Positions 34,439 through 44,368 of a DNA stretch of 64,000 nucleotides are shown here, one piece after another. Every line of letters starts with the position of its first letter. The first letter of the stretch is position 1. The stretch covers positions 1 through 64,000 of the forward strand of contig JAIELP010000003.1 of NCBI GenBank assembly GCA_019752925.1, read 5' to 3'. A program made the position numbers and the translations under genes. The notes below the pieces were generated by a model that was not told the DNA's origin, made no database searches, and saw nothing but the letters and a program-made list of their open reading frames with translations. This stretch comes from a bacterium (GTDB taxonomy: Bacteria; Bdellovibrionota; Bdellovibrionia; Bdellovibrionales; Bdellovibrionaceae).

Positions 34439-37400
34439 TTGAGTTTCGTTCACTTACATACGCATTCTGAATATTCACTTCTTGAGGCAGCCTGCCGTGT
34501 AAAAGCTATTGCAAAAAAAGCCGCTGAATACCAAATGCCGGCTGCTGCACTAACTGATAACGGCAATATGTTCGGTGCTATTGAGTTTTACTTTGCCTGC
34601 TTAGATAAAGGCGTAAAACCTATTTTAGGTTTAGATGCTTATGTCGCACCTAATTCACGTTTAGAAAAAAAGCAGGATCCTAATCAAAAATTTTCTGAAA
34701 TTGCATTAGGACCAAAAAGAATAGTTTTATTAGCGCAAAACTTTAAGGGCTATCAGAATTTATGTAAATTAAGCTCCATAGGTTACCAAGAAGGCTTTTA
34801 CTGGAAGCCCCGCATTGATGCTGAAATTATTAAAGAATACAACTCGGACTTAATATGCTTAACCGGCGGATATCGCGGTGAAGTTGTAGATACTTTTTTA
34901 AAAGAAGGCCCTGAAGCCGCTTTAAAAAAGATTAAAGAATTAAAAGAAATTTTTGATGACCGCTTATATTTAGAAATGTGTAAAACCCGACCGGAGTGGG
35001 ATTCCATTAATAAATTTCTTTTAGAGGCTTCTAAAATCACTAAAGTACCAGTTGTGGCTACAAACGATGTTCACTACATCAGTGCCGACGATCAAATTGC
35101 TCAGGAAGTTTTAGTTTGTATTGGATCCAATAAAACTTTAGCCGATGACAGCCGTTTTAAATTAGGTAGTTCTGAATTTTACTTTAAAAATTCTGAAAAA
35201 ATGCAGGCTCTGTTTAAAGACAGCCCTGAAGCTTTACAGAACACTTTAGAAATTGCCGGGCGCTGTGATGTTAAGTTCAAGCTTAAAGACGATAAAGGTA
35301 AAGCCATTTACCATTTACCAAGTTTTCCCACCGAAGAAGGCCGCACAGTATTTGAAGAGATCGCTTACAGATCTAAATTGGGTTTAGAACGCCGATTTGA
35401 AGAAGCAGCAGCACATGGTGCGCAGTTTACCGACGAAAAGAAAAAAGAATACTATGATAGGTTAAATTTTGAATTAGGTATTATTGATCGCATGGGTTTT
35501 AACGGTTACTTCTTAATCGTACAAGACTTCATTAACTGGGCTAAAAATAATGATATTCCGGTAGGGCCGGGCCGTGGTTCCGGGGCGGGTTCATTGGTCG
35601 CTTACAGTTTAAGAATTACCGATCTTGATCCTTTACCTAATTTCTTACTGTTTGAGCGTTTCTTAAACCCCGAACGTGTTTCCATGCCCGATTTTGATAT
35701 TGATTTCTGTCAGGATAGACGTCAGGAAGTGATTCAGTACGTAACTCAAAAATACGGAGCTCAATCTGTTTCGCAGATTATCACTTACGGAAAATTACAA
35801 ACTCGTGCAGCTATTAAAGACGTAGGCCGCGTATTAGGCTTAACTTTCCCTGAAGTTGATGCAGTTTCTAAACTAATTCCGGAAAAATTAGGTATTACTT
35901 TAAGTGATTCATTAGAGCAAGAGCCGCGCTTACGCGAAATGATGGAGTTAAATCCAACAGTTGATACTTTGATAGGTTTAGCTTTAAAAGTTGAAGGAAT
36001 GGTTCGTCATGCGGGTATTCATGCAGCTGGTGTTATTATTGCCGACGGAGATTTAAGAGCTCACGCGCCTATGTACAAAGGTGCGGATGACGAAAATGTA
36101 GTTCAGTACGATATGAAGCACGCCGAAAAAATCGGATTAATTAAATTCGATTTTTTAGGGCTAAAAACTTTAACTCATATTAATCAGGCGCTAAAAATTG
36201 TTAAAAAGAACCGAAATATCAGCATTGCCGAAAAAGATATTAATATTAATGATCCAAAAATTTACGAATTACTTTCTCGCGGAGATACAGCAGGAGTGTT
36301 CCAGTTTGAAGGTGAGGGTATTACGGATGCTACCCGTAAAATTAAACCGTCGAGCTTTGCGGACATTACAGCTATTACGTCATTATACCGTCCGGGCCCC
36401 ATGGCGAATATTCCTGAGTTCACTGATCGTAAACACGGAAAAAGCCCAGTAGAATATCCAATTGCTGAAACAAAAAAAGTTTTAGAAGAAACCTACGGAA
36501 TTATGGTTTACCAAGAGCAGGTTATGGGTATTGCCTCGCTCATTTCGGGCTATTCTCTGGGTGAAGCCGATATGCTTCGCCGTGCGATGGGTAAAAAAAT
36601 TAAAGAAGAAATGGATCAACATCGTGTACGTTTTGTTAAAGGCGCGGTCGAGCGCGGTCACGATCAGAAAAAATCAGAAGATTTATTCGAATTAATGTAT
36701 AAATTTGCCGATTACGGTTTCAATAAATCCCATGCGGCAGCCTATTCGGTTATTACAGCGCAAACAGCCTGGGTTAAACATTATTACCCGGCAGAATTTT
36801 TTGCGGCCTTATTGTCCACTGAGGTTGGTGATACTGATAAAGTTGTTAAGTACGTTAAAGATGCTCAGAAGCGTGGTTTAGTTGTTAGACCTCCTCACGT
36901 AAACTTCTCAGATTATTTATTTACCGCTAACGGGGATGAAATTTATTTCGGATTAGGTGGTATTAAAGGCGTAGGGCAAGCAGCCGTTGATGCTATTTTA
37001 GAAGCGCGCAATCAAATGCCAGATAAAAAATTTAATACAGTTGAAGAATTCTTTAATGCGGTTGATTTGCGTCGTGTAAATAAAAAAGTAATTGAAAACT
37101 TAATTAAGGCCGGAGCATTTGACGATTTCGGCTACCATCGATCTCAGCTTTATACCGGATACCCACAGTTTTTAGACCGAGCGGTTGAGTCGCAAAAAGA
37201 CAAAGCACTTGGACAGGTATCATTGTTCGATATGGGTTCGCAGGAAGAATCTAAAGTGGTTCTTCCTAAAACCGCGGCATGGACACGTATTCAGTCGCTG
37301 TCATTTGAAAAAGAAGTTTTAGGATTCTATTTAAGTGATCATCCGCTAAGAGGCTTTGAAAACTTTTCGAAGGTGTGGTCTTCGGCTAGCGTTACAGGCT

Positions 37401-37975
37401 TACCGGAGTATTTCTCTCGTCATAACGAAGCTAATAAAGATAAGCCAAAAGAAAAACCCAAATGGGGTGAGCCTCGTAACAAAACTCGAGTGGTTATTGC
37501 TGGTCTAATTTCTGAGTATAAAGAGCTCATTACAAAAAAAGGCACGCGTATGGCTTTTGGCCGTGTGGAAGACTTAACAGGCTCGGTAGAACTTGTTATT
37601 TTTCCGGATACTTATGCTAAGTTTTCTCACTTGTTAAAAGAAGAGAAGCCTTTGCTCGTAGGTGGTGGTCTTGAGGTAGAAGAGGGTAATCCCAAAATTA
37701 TAGTGGACAGCTTTGCGCTGTTTGATGAAGTTTTAAGAAAAACTAAAAAAATATCAATGCGTTTAGATAAGATCGATATGGATGACTTTGAAAAACTCAA
37801 TAATCTCCTTATAACCAATAAAGGAAACACCGACGTTCGTCTTGTTATCAATATAGATGGTGAGGATATTGAGGTTTTTCCAGAAAGCCCTCACCAAATA
37901 CAGATTTCAGATGAGTTTTTTGAGGGGATTTACCAGTTGTTTGGCCGTACGGACTTTATTGAAGTAAACAGTTAA
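34439..37975 (+). CDS. dnaE: DNA polymerase III subunit alpha
   Basis: 1178 residues from TTG 34439, 3 bases after guaA. PHP domain at the N-terminus (HLHTHSEYS, residues 5-13), palm with catalytic Asp pair PDFDIDF (near 418) and RPGPM motif, helix-hairpin-helix and OB region at the end, and the beta-clamp-binding motif QVSLFD near residue 926. The usual PHP motif TDHGN reads TDNGN (T39-N43), losing one metal-ligand His. It is the replicative polymerase catalytic subunit. Confidence 0.96.
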   Translation: MSFVHLHTHSEYSLLEAACRVKAIAKKAAEYQMPAAALTDNGNMFGAIEFYFACLDKGVKPILGLDAYVAPNSRLEKKQDPNQKFSEIALGPKRIVLLAQNFKGYQNLCKLSSIGYQEGFYWKPRIDAEIIKEYNSDLICLTGGYRGEVVDTFLKEGPEAALKKIKELKEIFDDRLYLEMCKTRPEWDSINKFLLEASKITKVPVVATNDVHYISADDQIAQEVLVCIGSNKTLADDSRFKLGSSEFYFKNSEKMQALFKDSPEALQNTLEIAGRCDVKFKLKDDKGKAIYHLPSFPTEEGRTVFEEIAYRSKLGLERRFEEAAAHGAQFTDEKKKEYYDRLNFELGIIDRMGFNGYFLIVQDFINWAKNNDIPVGPGRGSGAGSLVAYSLRITDLDPLPNFLLFERFLNPERVSMPDFDIDFCQDRRQEVIQYVTQKYGAQSVSQIITYGKLQTRAAIKDVGRVLGLTFPEVDAVSKLIPEKLGITLSDSLEQEPRLREMMELNPTVDTLIGLALKVEGMVRHAGIHAAGVIIADGDLRAHAPMYKGADDENVVQYDMKHAEKIGLIKFDFLGLKTLTHINQALKIVKKNRNISIAEKDININDPKIYELLSRGDTAGVFQFEGEGITDATRKIKPSSFADITAITSLYRPGPMANIPEFTDRKHGKSPVEYPIAETKKVLEETYGIMVYQEQVMGIASLISGYSLGEADMLRRAMGKKIKEEMDQHRVRFVKGAVERGHDQKKSEDLFELMYKFADYGFNKSHAAAYSVITAQTAWVKHYYPAEFFAALLSTEVGDTDKVVKYVKDAQKRGLVVRPPHVNFSDYLFTANGDEIYFGLGGIKGVGQAAVDAILEARNQMPDKKFNTVEEFFNAVDLRRVNKKVIENLIKAGAFDDFGYHRSQLYTGYPQFLDRAVESQKDKALGQVSLFDMGSQEESKVVLPKTAAWTRIQSLSFEKEVLGFYLSDHPLRGFENFSKVWSSASVTGLPEYFSRHNEANKDKPKEKPKWGEPRNKTRVVIAGLISEYKELITKKGTRMAFGRVEDLTGSVELVIFPDTYAKFSHLLKEEKPLLVGGGLEVEEGNPKIIVDSFALFDEVLRKTKKISMRLDKIDMDDFEKLNNLLITNKGNTDVRLVINIDGEDIEVFPESPHQIQISDEFFEGIYQLFGRTDFIEVNS

Positions 37976-38012
37976 GTTATCATGATAGGTGAATAACCGA
38001 GAGGGAAAATAT

Positions 38013-39029
38013 ATGAAAAAACAGACCTTAGCTGCGCTTGTATTATCATCTTATTTTTTATCGTCATGTAACTTAGTTCAACGTCATGAAATTCCGGAAG
38101 AAGCCCCTACTCAGGTAGTTGAAACTCCGCAAGCGCCGGAGGTTCCAGCTAAACCGAATGTTTTAAAAAAAAATATTAAAGATCAGGATTTAAAGAAAAA
38201 TCAGGACGATAAAGAGTTAAAAAAGCGTGTCGTTATTTTACCTTTCTTAGATAAAAAAAACACACGTGACTTAAATGTATTAAAAAAAGCACGTGAAGCG
38301 TTTATTGACAGTTTGAATGCCACTGATGAACTCATTGCCCTAGATTCAAGCGTACTTAAACTTGATTTAAGCAAATACATTAAAGATAACATGTATGATT
38401 TAAAAACCCTGGCTAAAGATTCGCAAACTGCGGGCATTAGTTGTATTCTTGAGGGGCGTATTATCGATATGCGTTTTAAAGATGAAGATACATCTAAAGT
38501 GGATAATTCAAGTTCTTTAAAATCTCGCCCGGTAAGTTTTGAAATAGTTGTTCAAGCTCGTATGCTCAATATTAGATCTGAACAGGAATTGTTTAATACG
38601 GTAAAAACGGTCAGTATTGATGAGGAAGGTTCTGTAATTCCTGAAAACATAACCTCTGAAAACTTCTTTAACCGTAACAATGAACTAACAGAATTATTAA
38701 TTAAAGATGCCTTTTTAGATTTTAACACCAAACTGGTAGAGTCACTTAAATACATTATCTGGGAAGGTCGTATTGCAGCTTTACAGGGCGATCGTATCTA
38801 TATAAATGTGGGGCAGATTTCAGGCGTGCAAATAGGCGACATTCTAAAAGTAGTCGATGACGGCAATGAAATTTATGATACAGAGTTGGGCTATCACTTA
38901 GGAAAAGTTCCTGGGAAAGCTAAAGGCACTTTAGAAGTTGTAGGCTTTTTCGGACAAGATGGCGCTGTAAGTGTTATTCATTCCGGAGCAGGATTTAAGG
39001 AAAATGACCGAATTGAACTCTACAAATAA
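38013..39029 (+). CDS. Lipoprotein with FlgT-like C-terminal domain
   Basis: 338 residues from ATG 38013, with GAGAGGG upstream; a GTG at 37989 is less likely. Lipobox LSSC gives a lipid-anchored Cys near residue 18, then a Pro/Lys-rich linker. Residues 70-180 resemble CsgG/TolB-like assembly domains (KRVVILPFLDKKNTRDLNVL). The C-terminal 90 residues (IYINVGQISGVQIGDILKVV) resemble the C-terminal domain of FlgT, a flagellar H-ring protein. Outer-membrane or periplasmic role likely. Its end overlaps lipB by 26 bases. Confidence 0.7.
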   Translation: MKKQTLAALVLSSYFLSSCNLVQRHEIPEEAPTQVVETPQAPEVPAKPNVLKKNIKDQDLKKNQDDKELKKRVVILPFLDKKNTRDLNVLKKAREAFIDSLNATDELIALDSSVLKLDLSKYIKDNMYDLKTLAKDSQTAGISCILEGRIIDMRFKDEDTSKVDNSSSLKSRPVSFEIVVQARMLNIRSEQELFNTVKTVSIDEEGSVIPENITSENFFNRNNELTELLIKDAFLDFNTKLVESLKYIIWEGRIAALQGDRIYINVGQISGVQIGDILKVVDDGNEIYDTELGYHLGKVPGKAKGTLEVVGFFGQDGAVSVIHSGAGFKENDRIELYK

Positions 39030-39645
39030 TAAAAAATCTTCATTAGAGGCCTCATTCATGGGGTTAATGGATTACACTAAGTCTGTAGAATTACAGAAAG
39101 ATCTGATGTTGTTGTCACAGCAAAGTAAAAATAATTATGTCATCGGTTTAGAGCATCCGGGCGTGGTCACTTTAGGTTATCGTGCAAATATTCAGGATGA
39201 AATCTACGATGATACTTTTTTACCTGTTGAAAGAATTTCCCGAGGAGGCCTTGCAACTATTCACTCCGAGGGACAATTGGTTATTTATCCGGTTATCAAT
39301 TTACGTGAGCTTAATATCGGGGCACGTGAGTATGTATTGATATTACTTGAAACCACTCAAGAGTTATTAAAACTTTTAGGTATAGAATCACATATAGATG
39401 ATAAAGCCATTGGTCTTTATACCAAATCGGGGAAAATTGCTTTTTGCGGTATTCAGATCAAAAACGGTATTTCACAACATGGTTTAAGTTTGAATGTTCG
39501 TAACGATCTTTCTTTGTTTAATCAAATACGCTCATGCGGTGTGCAAAATTCAACATTCGATAGCTTGGGTCAACATCAAGTGAGTCATACGCTTTCAGAG
39601 TTATATCAGCTGTGGATTGATATTTTCAAAAACCGAATCAATTAA
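39004..39645 (+). CDS. lipB: Octanoyl-[acyl-carrier-protein] transferase LipB
   Basis: 213 residues from ATG 39004, preceded by AAGGAAA within the upstream gene. The motifs RGGLATIHSEGQLVIYP (residues 80-96, with ESEG-like variation from the usual yHGPGQ) and catalytic K144 (SGKIAFCGI) and C178 (SCGV) are present. It transfers octanoyl groups to lipoyl domains, the first step of lipoate assembly. LipA is not in this window. It is co-transcribed with the FlgT-like lipoprotein gene through a 26-base overlap. Confidence 0.92.
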   Translation: MTELNSTNNKKSSLEASFMGLMDYTKSVELQKDLMLLSQQSKNNYVIGLEHPGVVTLGYRANIQDEIYDDTFLPVERISRGGLATIHSEGQLVIYPVINLRELNIGAREYVLILLETTQELLKLLGIESHIDDKAIGLYTKSGKIAFCGIQIKNGISQHGLSLNVRNDLSLFNQIRSCGVQNSTFDSLGQHQVSHTLSELYQLWIDIFKNRIN

Positions 39646-39669
39646 AAATATTTTAAATCTCCACTTCCT

Positions 39670-39685
39670 TGGTCGTGCTCGACCA
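39670..39685. repeat. Hairpin downstream of lipB
   Basis: TGGTCG (39670-39675), TGCT loop, CGACCA (39680-39685): a perfect 6-bp GC-rich stem 24 bases after the lipB stop. No T-tract follows, so termination would have to be Rho-dependent or assisted. Confidence 0.4.
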
Positions 39686-39728
39686 TAGACCTACGAATGA
39701 ATTTAGTATTTCGCAGAGTATTAAAAAT

Positions 39729-39755
39729 TAAGAATCTTAATGTATCTTCCGAAAA
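39729..39755 (+). promoter_or_regulatory. Sigma-28 (FliA)-like promoter before the chemoreceptor gene
   Basis: TAAG (39729-39732), 15 bases, then TCCGAAAA (39748-39755). The E. coli FliA consensus is TAAAGTTT-N11-GCCGATAA; the -10 matches 6 of 8. The predicted start leaves a leader of about 27 bases with AGAGGA before the ATG. A chemoreceptor is a classic FliA target. Confidence 0.5.
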
Positions 39756-39788
39756 TATGAGATCAGGAAACATAAAGAGGACGATGAC

Positions 39789-41816
39789 ATGACTAAAAGA
39801 ACTATGCCAATGACCGTGAAGTTAATCTTAACAAATCTTTCTTACATGGTGCCAATTGCTGTTTTGCTCTGGCAAATGGTTAAGGTGCACCAAGCTAATA
39901 TTGATTTCTCTGAATGGGAACGCAAAGGTAATTTTTATCAGTTACCATTGGAAAACACCTTTGAATTAGTAGGTCAGCATGCATGGCTGTCGCAACGTGC
40001 GTTAGCCGGCGATAACAGAGCTCAGCAGGAATTGGCACAGATTCAAAGTAAAATTGTAGCATCAATAGAAGAAGTTAAGGTTCAACAAGCTAAATATGGT
40101 GAAGATTTACAGTTTACTGATGCAGGTTTGGCACAACGTCAACGGGAGCAGTATCGTATTGAGGTTCTTGAAAAAGAATGGACTGATTTTGTACCGCAAG
40201 CACTCAAGATGTCGGCCGACAAAAATTTAGAAAGTCATCAGCGCTTTGTATCTATTATACGTAATATGATTACTCACCTAGGTGATACTTCAAACCTGAT
40301 CCTCGATCCGGATTTAGATACTTATTATACTATGGATGTAACGCTTCTGGCGCTGCCACAAATGCAAGACCGTTTGTTGGAGATTGCAGTTAAGGGTGAA
40401 TCTTTAATTCGAAAGAAAAACTTAACTGACGATGATAAAAAATGGCTAACAACTGTTGCGGCTTTATTAAAGCAATCGGACCTTGATCGTATTATGGCCG
40501 ACTCAGTTACTATCTTTAATGAAGATAAAAACTTCTTAGGTGTAAGTCCGACTTTACACTCAAATTTAAGTCCAGCATTGGAAGACGCCAAAAAGAAAGT
40601 AGAGGAAGTTCTTGCTAACTTAAATGAAATGAATCAATCAAATTATGTGAACTTACCTCTTGAAAGATTTCAAGCTTCAGTTGCTGCGGCCCATGCCAGT
40701 AGCTTCAATTTATGGAGAGTGGCGGCTCATGAGCTCGAATTAATGATGAAAACACGTGTTGATGCAAATGTAGCTAAAAAGAATAATAGTATTTTATACG
40801 GAATTATCGCTTTGATCGTAGCTGCAATTATCTCAACAGGTCTCGGTATGAGCATACGCTCTAATGTATTAAATAACATTTCAGACGTAGTGCAAAAATT
40901 AAGAAGCACAATTAAAGTTGTTTATGAATCAAATACTCAACTATTAAGAGCTTCTGAAGATTTGGCAACAGGAACTAAAGAGCAATCGAATGCCATTCAT
41001 AAAACCGTAACAACATTAGATGAAATTAACTCCATGACAGATCGAAGTGCGCAAGGCGCTCAGAATTCTGCTAACGAAGCAAAAGACAGCAGATTTGCCG
41101 CGCAAGAAGGTAAAGATTCAGTTAGCGTATTATTAACGACCTTATCTGACATCAATGCCAGCAATGTTAGTTTGATTAGTCAAGTGACCGACAGTAATCA
41201 CAAGATTGTTGAAATTTTCGGGATGATCCAGGAAATCAGTAACAAAACAAAAGTAATTAACGAAATCGTATTCCAGACAAAATTATTATCATTTAATGCT
41301 TCTGTAGAGGCGGCTCGAGCAGGAGAGCATGGTAAAGGCTTTGCGGTTGTTGCAGAAGAAGTAGGTAAATTAGCCCAACTTAGTGGTGATTCGGCAAAAG
41401 AAATTACAGAATTACTTGAGAAGAGTACATTTAAAGTACAACAGATTGTTGACGATACTAAACGCAATATCGAAGTAGTTGTGAAACAAAGTAAAGAAAA
41501 AATGGATCTGGGTTTAAAAATCGGTAGAGAATGTGAAAACAACTTAGGTGTGGCTGTTTCTAAAGTAGAAAACGTAACAATGCTAATGGATGAAATTGCA
41601 GCAGCTACTAAAGAACAAGCTGTGGGCGTAACTGAAATCGGTAGCGCTATGAACTTATTAAACCGTACAACTGAGCAGAACTCATCAACGGCTGTGCAAG
41701 CAGCTAGCTTAGCTCGCGAGTTGGATCAGCAAGCGGCTAGCTTAAATGATACTATCCGCGATTTAGAATTACGTGTAGGTTTGAAAACAGCAGCTAAAAA
41801 CGACATTCCAGCTTAG
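39789..41816 (+). CDS. Methyl-accepting chemotaxis protein
   Basis: 675 residues. First membrane segment residues 13-28, a helical periplasmic sensor of about 300 residues, second membrane segment near residues 337-355 ([16 protein letters not shown]), then a long coiled-coil signalling domain. The tip reads [21 protein letters not shown] then [19 protein letters not shown], which contacts CheA/CheW. No clear HAMP consensus follows the second segment and no C-terminal methylation-docking pentapeptide is present. AGAGGA precedes the ATG. Confidence 0.93.
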   Translation: MTKRTMPMTVKLILTNLSYMVPIAVLLWQMVKVHQANIDFSEWERKGNFYQLPLENTFELVGQHAWLSQRALAGDNRAQQELAQIQSKIVASIEEVKVQQAKYGEDLQFTDAGLAQRQREQYRIEVLEKEWTDFVPQALKMSADKNLESHQRFVSIIRNMITHLGDTSNLILDPDLDTYYTMDVTLLALPQMQDRLLEIAVKGESLIRKKNLTDDDKKWLTTVAALLKQSDLDRIMADSVTIFNEDKNFLGVSPTLHSNLSPALEDAKKKVEEVLANLNEMNQSNYVNLPLERFQASVAAAHASSFNLWRVAAHELELMMKTRVDANVAKKNNSILYGIIALIVAAIISTGLGMSIRSNVLNNISDVVQKLRSTIKVVYESNTQLLRASEDLATGTKEQSNAIHKTVTTLDEINSMTDRSAQGAQNSANEAKDSRFAAQEGKDSVSVLLTTLSDINASNVSLISQVTDSNHKIVEIFGMIQEISNKTKVINEIVFQTKLLSFNASVEAARAGEHGKGFAVVAEEVGKLAQLSGDSAKEITELLEKSTFKVQQIVDDTKRNIEVVVKQSKEKMDLGLKIGRECENNLGVAVSKVENVTMLMDEIAAATKEQAVGVTEIGSAMNLLNRTTEQNSSTAVQAASLARELDQQAASLNDTIRDLELRVGLKTAAKNDIPA

Positions 41817-41831
41817 TTTTGATGGAGGTCC

Positions 41832-43697
41832 ATGCTATTTTCATTTAATACTCAACATAAAAAATATTTCTTTTTAACGAATATTGCTATTTTTATGTTG
41901 TTGTTTTCGCAATTTAATAATTGCGGGAAATTAAACTCACTTAACGGCGAATCCTCCTTTAGTAGCATGGAGCTGGTGTCTTTGAGTGACGATGGGGTTC
42001 CGGTTAACAGCAGTAATCCGTTCATTTTGAAATGTATTAATTCATCGGATGGTTATGTGGTCAGCAATGCGCTGAAGGCTTCCGTAATGCCGCGAAAAAT
42101 GATCAATGGTAAATTAAGCTCTATAGACTGGAATCAAGATGAGGATTTAGTCGCGACGTTAGATAATGTGTGTTTAGCTAAAGCTAACTATACAGATACA
42201 ATGTTAAAGTATATAGATTTTAAAAATATACAAGCTGAATTGCCATTTACAGTAGCTGTTATAAAAAAAGAATCTGTAAAAAATCTACAAACATTTATCA
42301 AGCAGGCATTAGCAAGTGAATGTTTGGTAGCCACTGAAAAAAATAAAGCATTTAAAATTAATGCTGACTTACAAGACATCAATTTCGGTTTACAAAAACA
42401 TTTATCGATTATAGGTGCTACAGAAAGTTTTTTAAATACTACATTCTCTTATAATGGCGGAAGCCTTTATAAAACTCAGGTCGCTATTGTTGATACCGGC
42501 GTTGATATCAATAATCCTGACTTAAGAGAGCAAATTGCAGTTGATAGCGGTGGCCAAATGATCGCCTATAATGCGACAGGCGCAACATCATTGGTTTTAG
42601 ATTCAGGTTTTCACGGTACGCACGTAGCCGGACTTGTTGGTGCGGCTTATAGAAATGGAATTTCCGGCACTGGTGTTTGGGGACGTAATGTGGCCATTAT
42701 TCCAGTGCGTGTAACTAACAATGGCGACACGATGAAGTTGGCCGACGTGGCTGGCGGTATTATTTGGGCCGCTTCTCGTGGAGCAGATATAATTAATTTA
42801 AGTTTAGGAACTGAAAGTGATTCGTCTGTACTGAAGAGCGCAATCAGTTATGCAATCAGTAAAAATGCAATGATAGTTGTGGCTGCCGGTAACGATGGGC
42901 GCCAGCTGACCAATGACTTTACCCAGTATCCGGCAATGTACACAAATCAGTTTTACGGATTAATAAGTGTAGGATCTACAGATTTAGAAAATTACAATTT
43001 AAGTAGTTTTAGTAACTACTCATCAAGCCATGTGGACATATTGGCTCCCGGGAGTAATGGGAGTATCGGAATTTACTCAACAATTCCAACGAGCTTAACC
43101 GCTGACGGGCAGAGGTTTGCGGCGAGAGTAACTCACGATGGTAAAAATTCAATTATTCACGGAACTTCAATGTCGACTCCAGTAGTTGGAGGTGCTTTAG
43201 CAGCAGTTATATCCATGGCAAAAGGACGTGGTATTACATTTACCAACCAGGAACTTGAAAATATGTTAGTGGGTGAAGGTTCTCCAAAAAATGCCGGCTA
43301 TTCTAGCTATGCATTCCGTGGAAATTATTTAAACTTTCAGTGGCTCGTTAATTATGCCAAAGTAAAAATTGAGGAAGCTGTGCAAGCTAAACAAAATTCA
43401 GGAAGCGTAACGGCAGGTACCTTAGTCATTTCTTCGCAGCCGGTAAATAAGCAGGCCGTAGTGGGTGAAAAAGTGGAGCTTTCGATAACTTTATTGAATG
43501 CGCCAGCCAATGTAAATTATCAGTGGTATAAAAATAATATTAAGATGGAAGGCGTAACAACCAGGACATTAACTTTCGGAATGATTAACGAAAACAATGC
43601 TGGCAGTTACCACGTTGAAGCTACATCAGGCACAAGCAAAGTGGTCAGTCAAAAAACCAATGTCAAAATTGCCTTAAAATACTGTAATTTAAATTAG
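41832..43697 (+). CDS. Exported subtilisin-like (S8) serine protease with Ig-like C-terminus
   Basis: 621 residues. A hydrophobic N-terminus ends in FNNC, a degenerate lipobox at residue 31. Residues 50-195 hold a pro-like region. The S8 triad is complete: D221 (AIVDTGVD), H261 (GFHGTHVAG) and S446 (HGTSMSTP); oxyanion Asn in AAGNDG. Residues about 535-610 form an Ig-like domain (YQWYKNNIKMEGVT, then NNAGSYHVEATS). GGAGG precedes the ATG, 15 bases after the chemoreceptor stop, so probably one transcript. A surface or secreted protease is inferred. Confidence 0.9.
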   Translation: MLFSFNTQHKKYFFLTNIAIFMLLFSQFNNCGKLNSLNGESSFSSMELVSLSDDGVPVNSSNPFILKCINSSDGYVVSNALKASVMPRKMINGKLSSIDWNQDEDLVATLDNVCLAKANYTDTMLKYIDFKNIQAELPFTVAVIKKESVKNLQTFIKQALASECLVATEKNKAFKINADLQDINFGLQKHLSIIGATESFLNTTFSYNGGSLYKTQVAIVDTGVDINNPDLREQIAVDSGGQMIAYNATGATSLVLDSGFHGTHVAGLVGAAYRNGISGTGVWGRNVAIIPVRVTNNGDTMKLADVAGGIIWAASRGADIINLSLGTESDSSVLKSAISYAISKNAMIVVAAGNDGRQLTNDFTQYPAMYTNQFYGLISVGSTDLENYNLSSFSNYSSSHVDILAPGSNGSIGIYSTIPTSLTADGQRFAARVTHDGKNSIIHGTSMSTPVVGGALAAVISMAKGRGITFTNQELENMLVGEGSPKNAGYSSYAFRGNYLNFQWLVNYAKVKIEEAVQAKQNSGSVTAGTLVISSQPVNKQAVVGEKVELSITLLNAPANVNYQWYKNNIKMEGVTTRTLTFGMINENNAGSYHVEATSGTSKVVSQKTNVKIALKYCNLN

Positions 43698-44368
43698 CCG
43701 AGTAAGTGTGAGCTTTCGATAATAACAAGAACGATAGCTAAAACAATAAGACCAATGCCAACAATTAGCTTTTCATTGTCTTCAAGCCATTGCATATCAT
43801 ATCTATTCATTGTTTTGCTGGAGATCCATGTAAATCCCAGCATGGTAGTTAAAGTACCGAATGCAAGCACTAAGCTAAGCAATACAAAACCCTGCCAACC
43901 GTAGCCGGCGGCACTCAAGTAAACCGGCAAAAAGCTTTCGCAAGGTGAAAAAGTTAAAAGCGATAATAAACTTAAAATTGCCCAGCCATCTTTTGATTTA
44001 ATCTGTAATTCGGCAGAGTGGTTATGCTCATGGTCGTGATCACAGTGAGTGTGTTTATGTCCGCGTTTAAACTGCCATATTTGATAAGCTCCGAAAGAAG
44101 CTATAGAAACACTAGCAATGGCGATAAAATATTTTTGAACATTATGGTAAACGCCAAGGCCCAGAGCAAAAATTCCAGCTCCTAAAAGTGTAGTCATAAT
44201 AATATGACCGAACCCTGCGATTAATAAGATAGATTGAGTTTTAGACCAGCTCCATTTTTGTGTGCGTGATGCCATCACAAATGGCAACCAATGGGTCGGT
44301 AGCATCGAGTGCAAAATCGATATAAAAAGTCCTGTAATTAAAATTGGTAAAATGCTGAAATCACTCAT
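43694..44368 (-). CDS. Membrane protein with His-rich loop, probable metal-ion transporter-like
   Basis: 224 residues with about six membrane helices. A cytoplasmic or periplasmic loop carries HKHTHCDHDHEHNH near residue 110, characteristic of nickel/cobalt/zinc transporters. The first helix has LHSMLPTHWLPF and the third FSPCESFLPVYL, resembling the NicO/HupE-UreJ or TauE-like families. I cannot choose between them. It converges with the S8 protease gene by 4 bases. Confidence 0.65.
   Translation of the reverse strand: MSDFSILPILITGLFISILHSMLPTHWLPFVMASRTQKWSWSKTQSILLIAGFGHIIMTTLLGAGIFALGLGVYHNVQKYFIAIASVSIASFGAYQIWQFKRGHKHTHCDHDHEHNHSAELQIKSKDGWAILSLLSLLTFSPCESFLPVYLSAAGYGWQGFVLLSLVLAFGTLTTMLGFTWISSKTMNRYDMQWLEDNEKLIVGIGLIVLAIVLVIIESSHLLG

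Noticed and set aside
36198-36452. 84-residue open frame inside dnaE
   Set aside because: The dnaE frame is continuous and conserved across it; this is an out-of-frame shadow.
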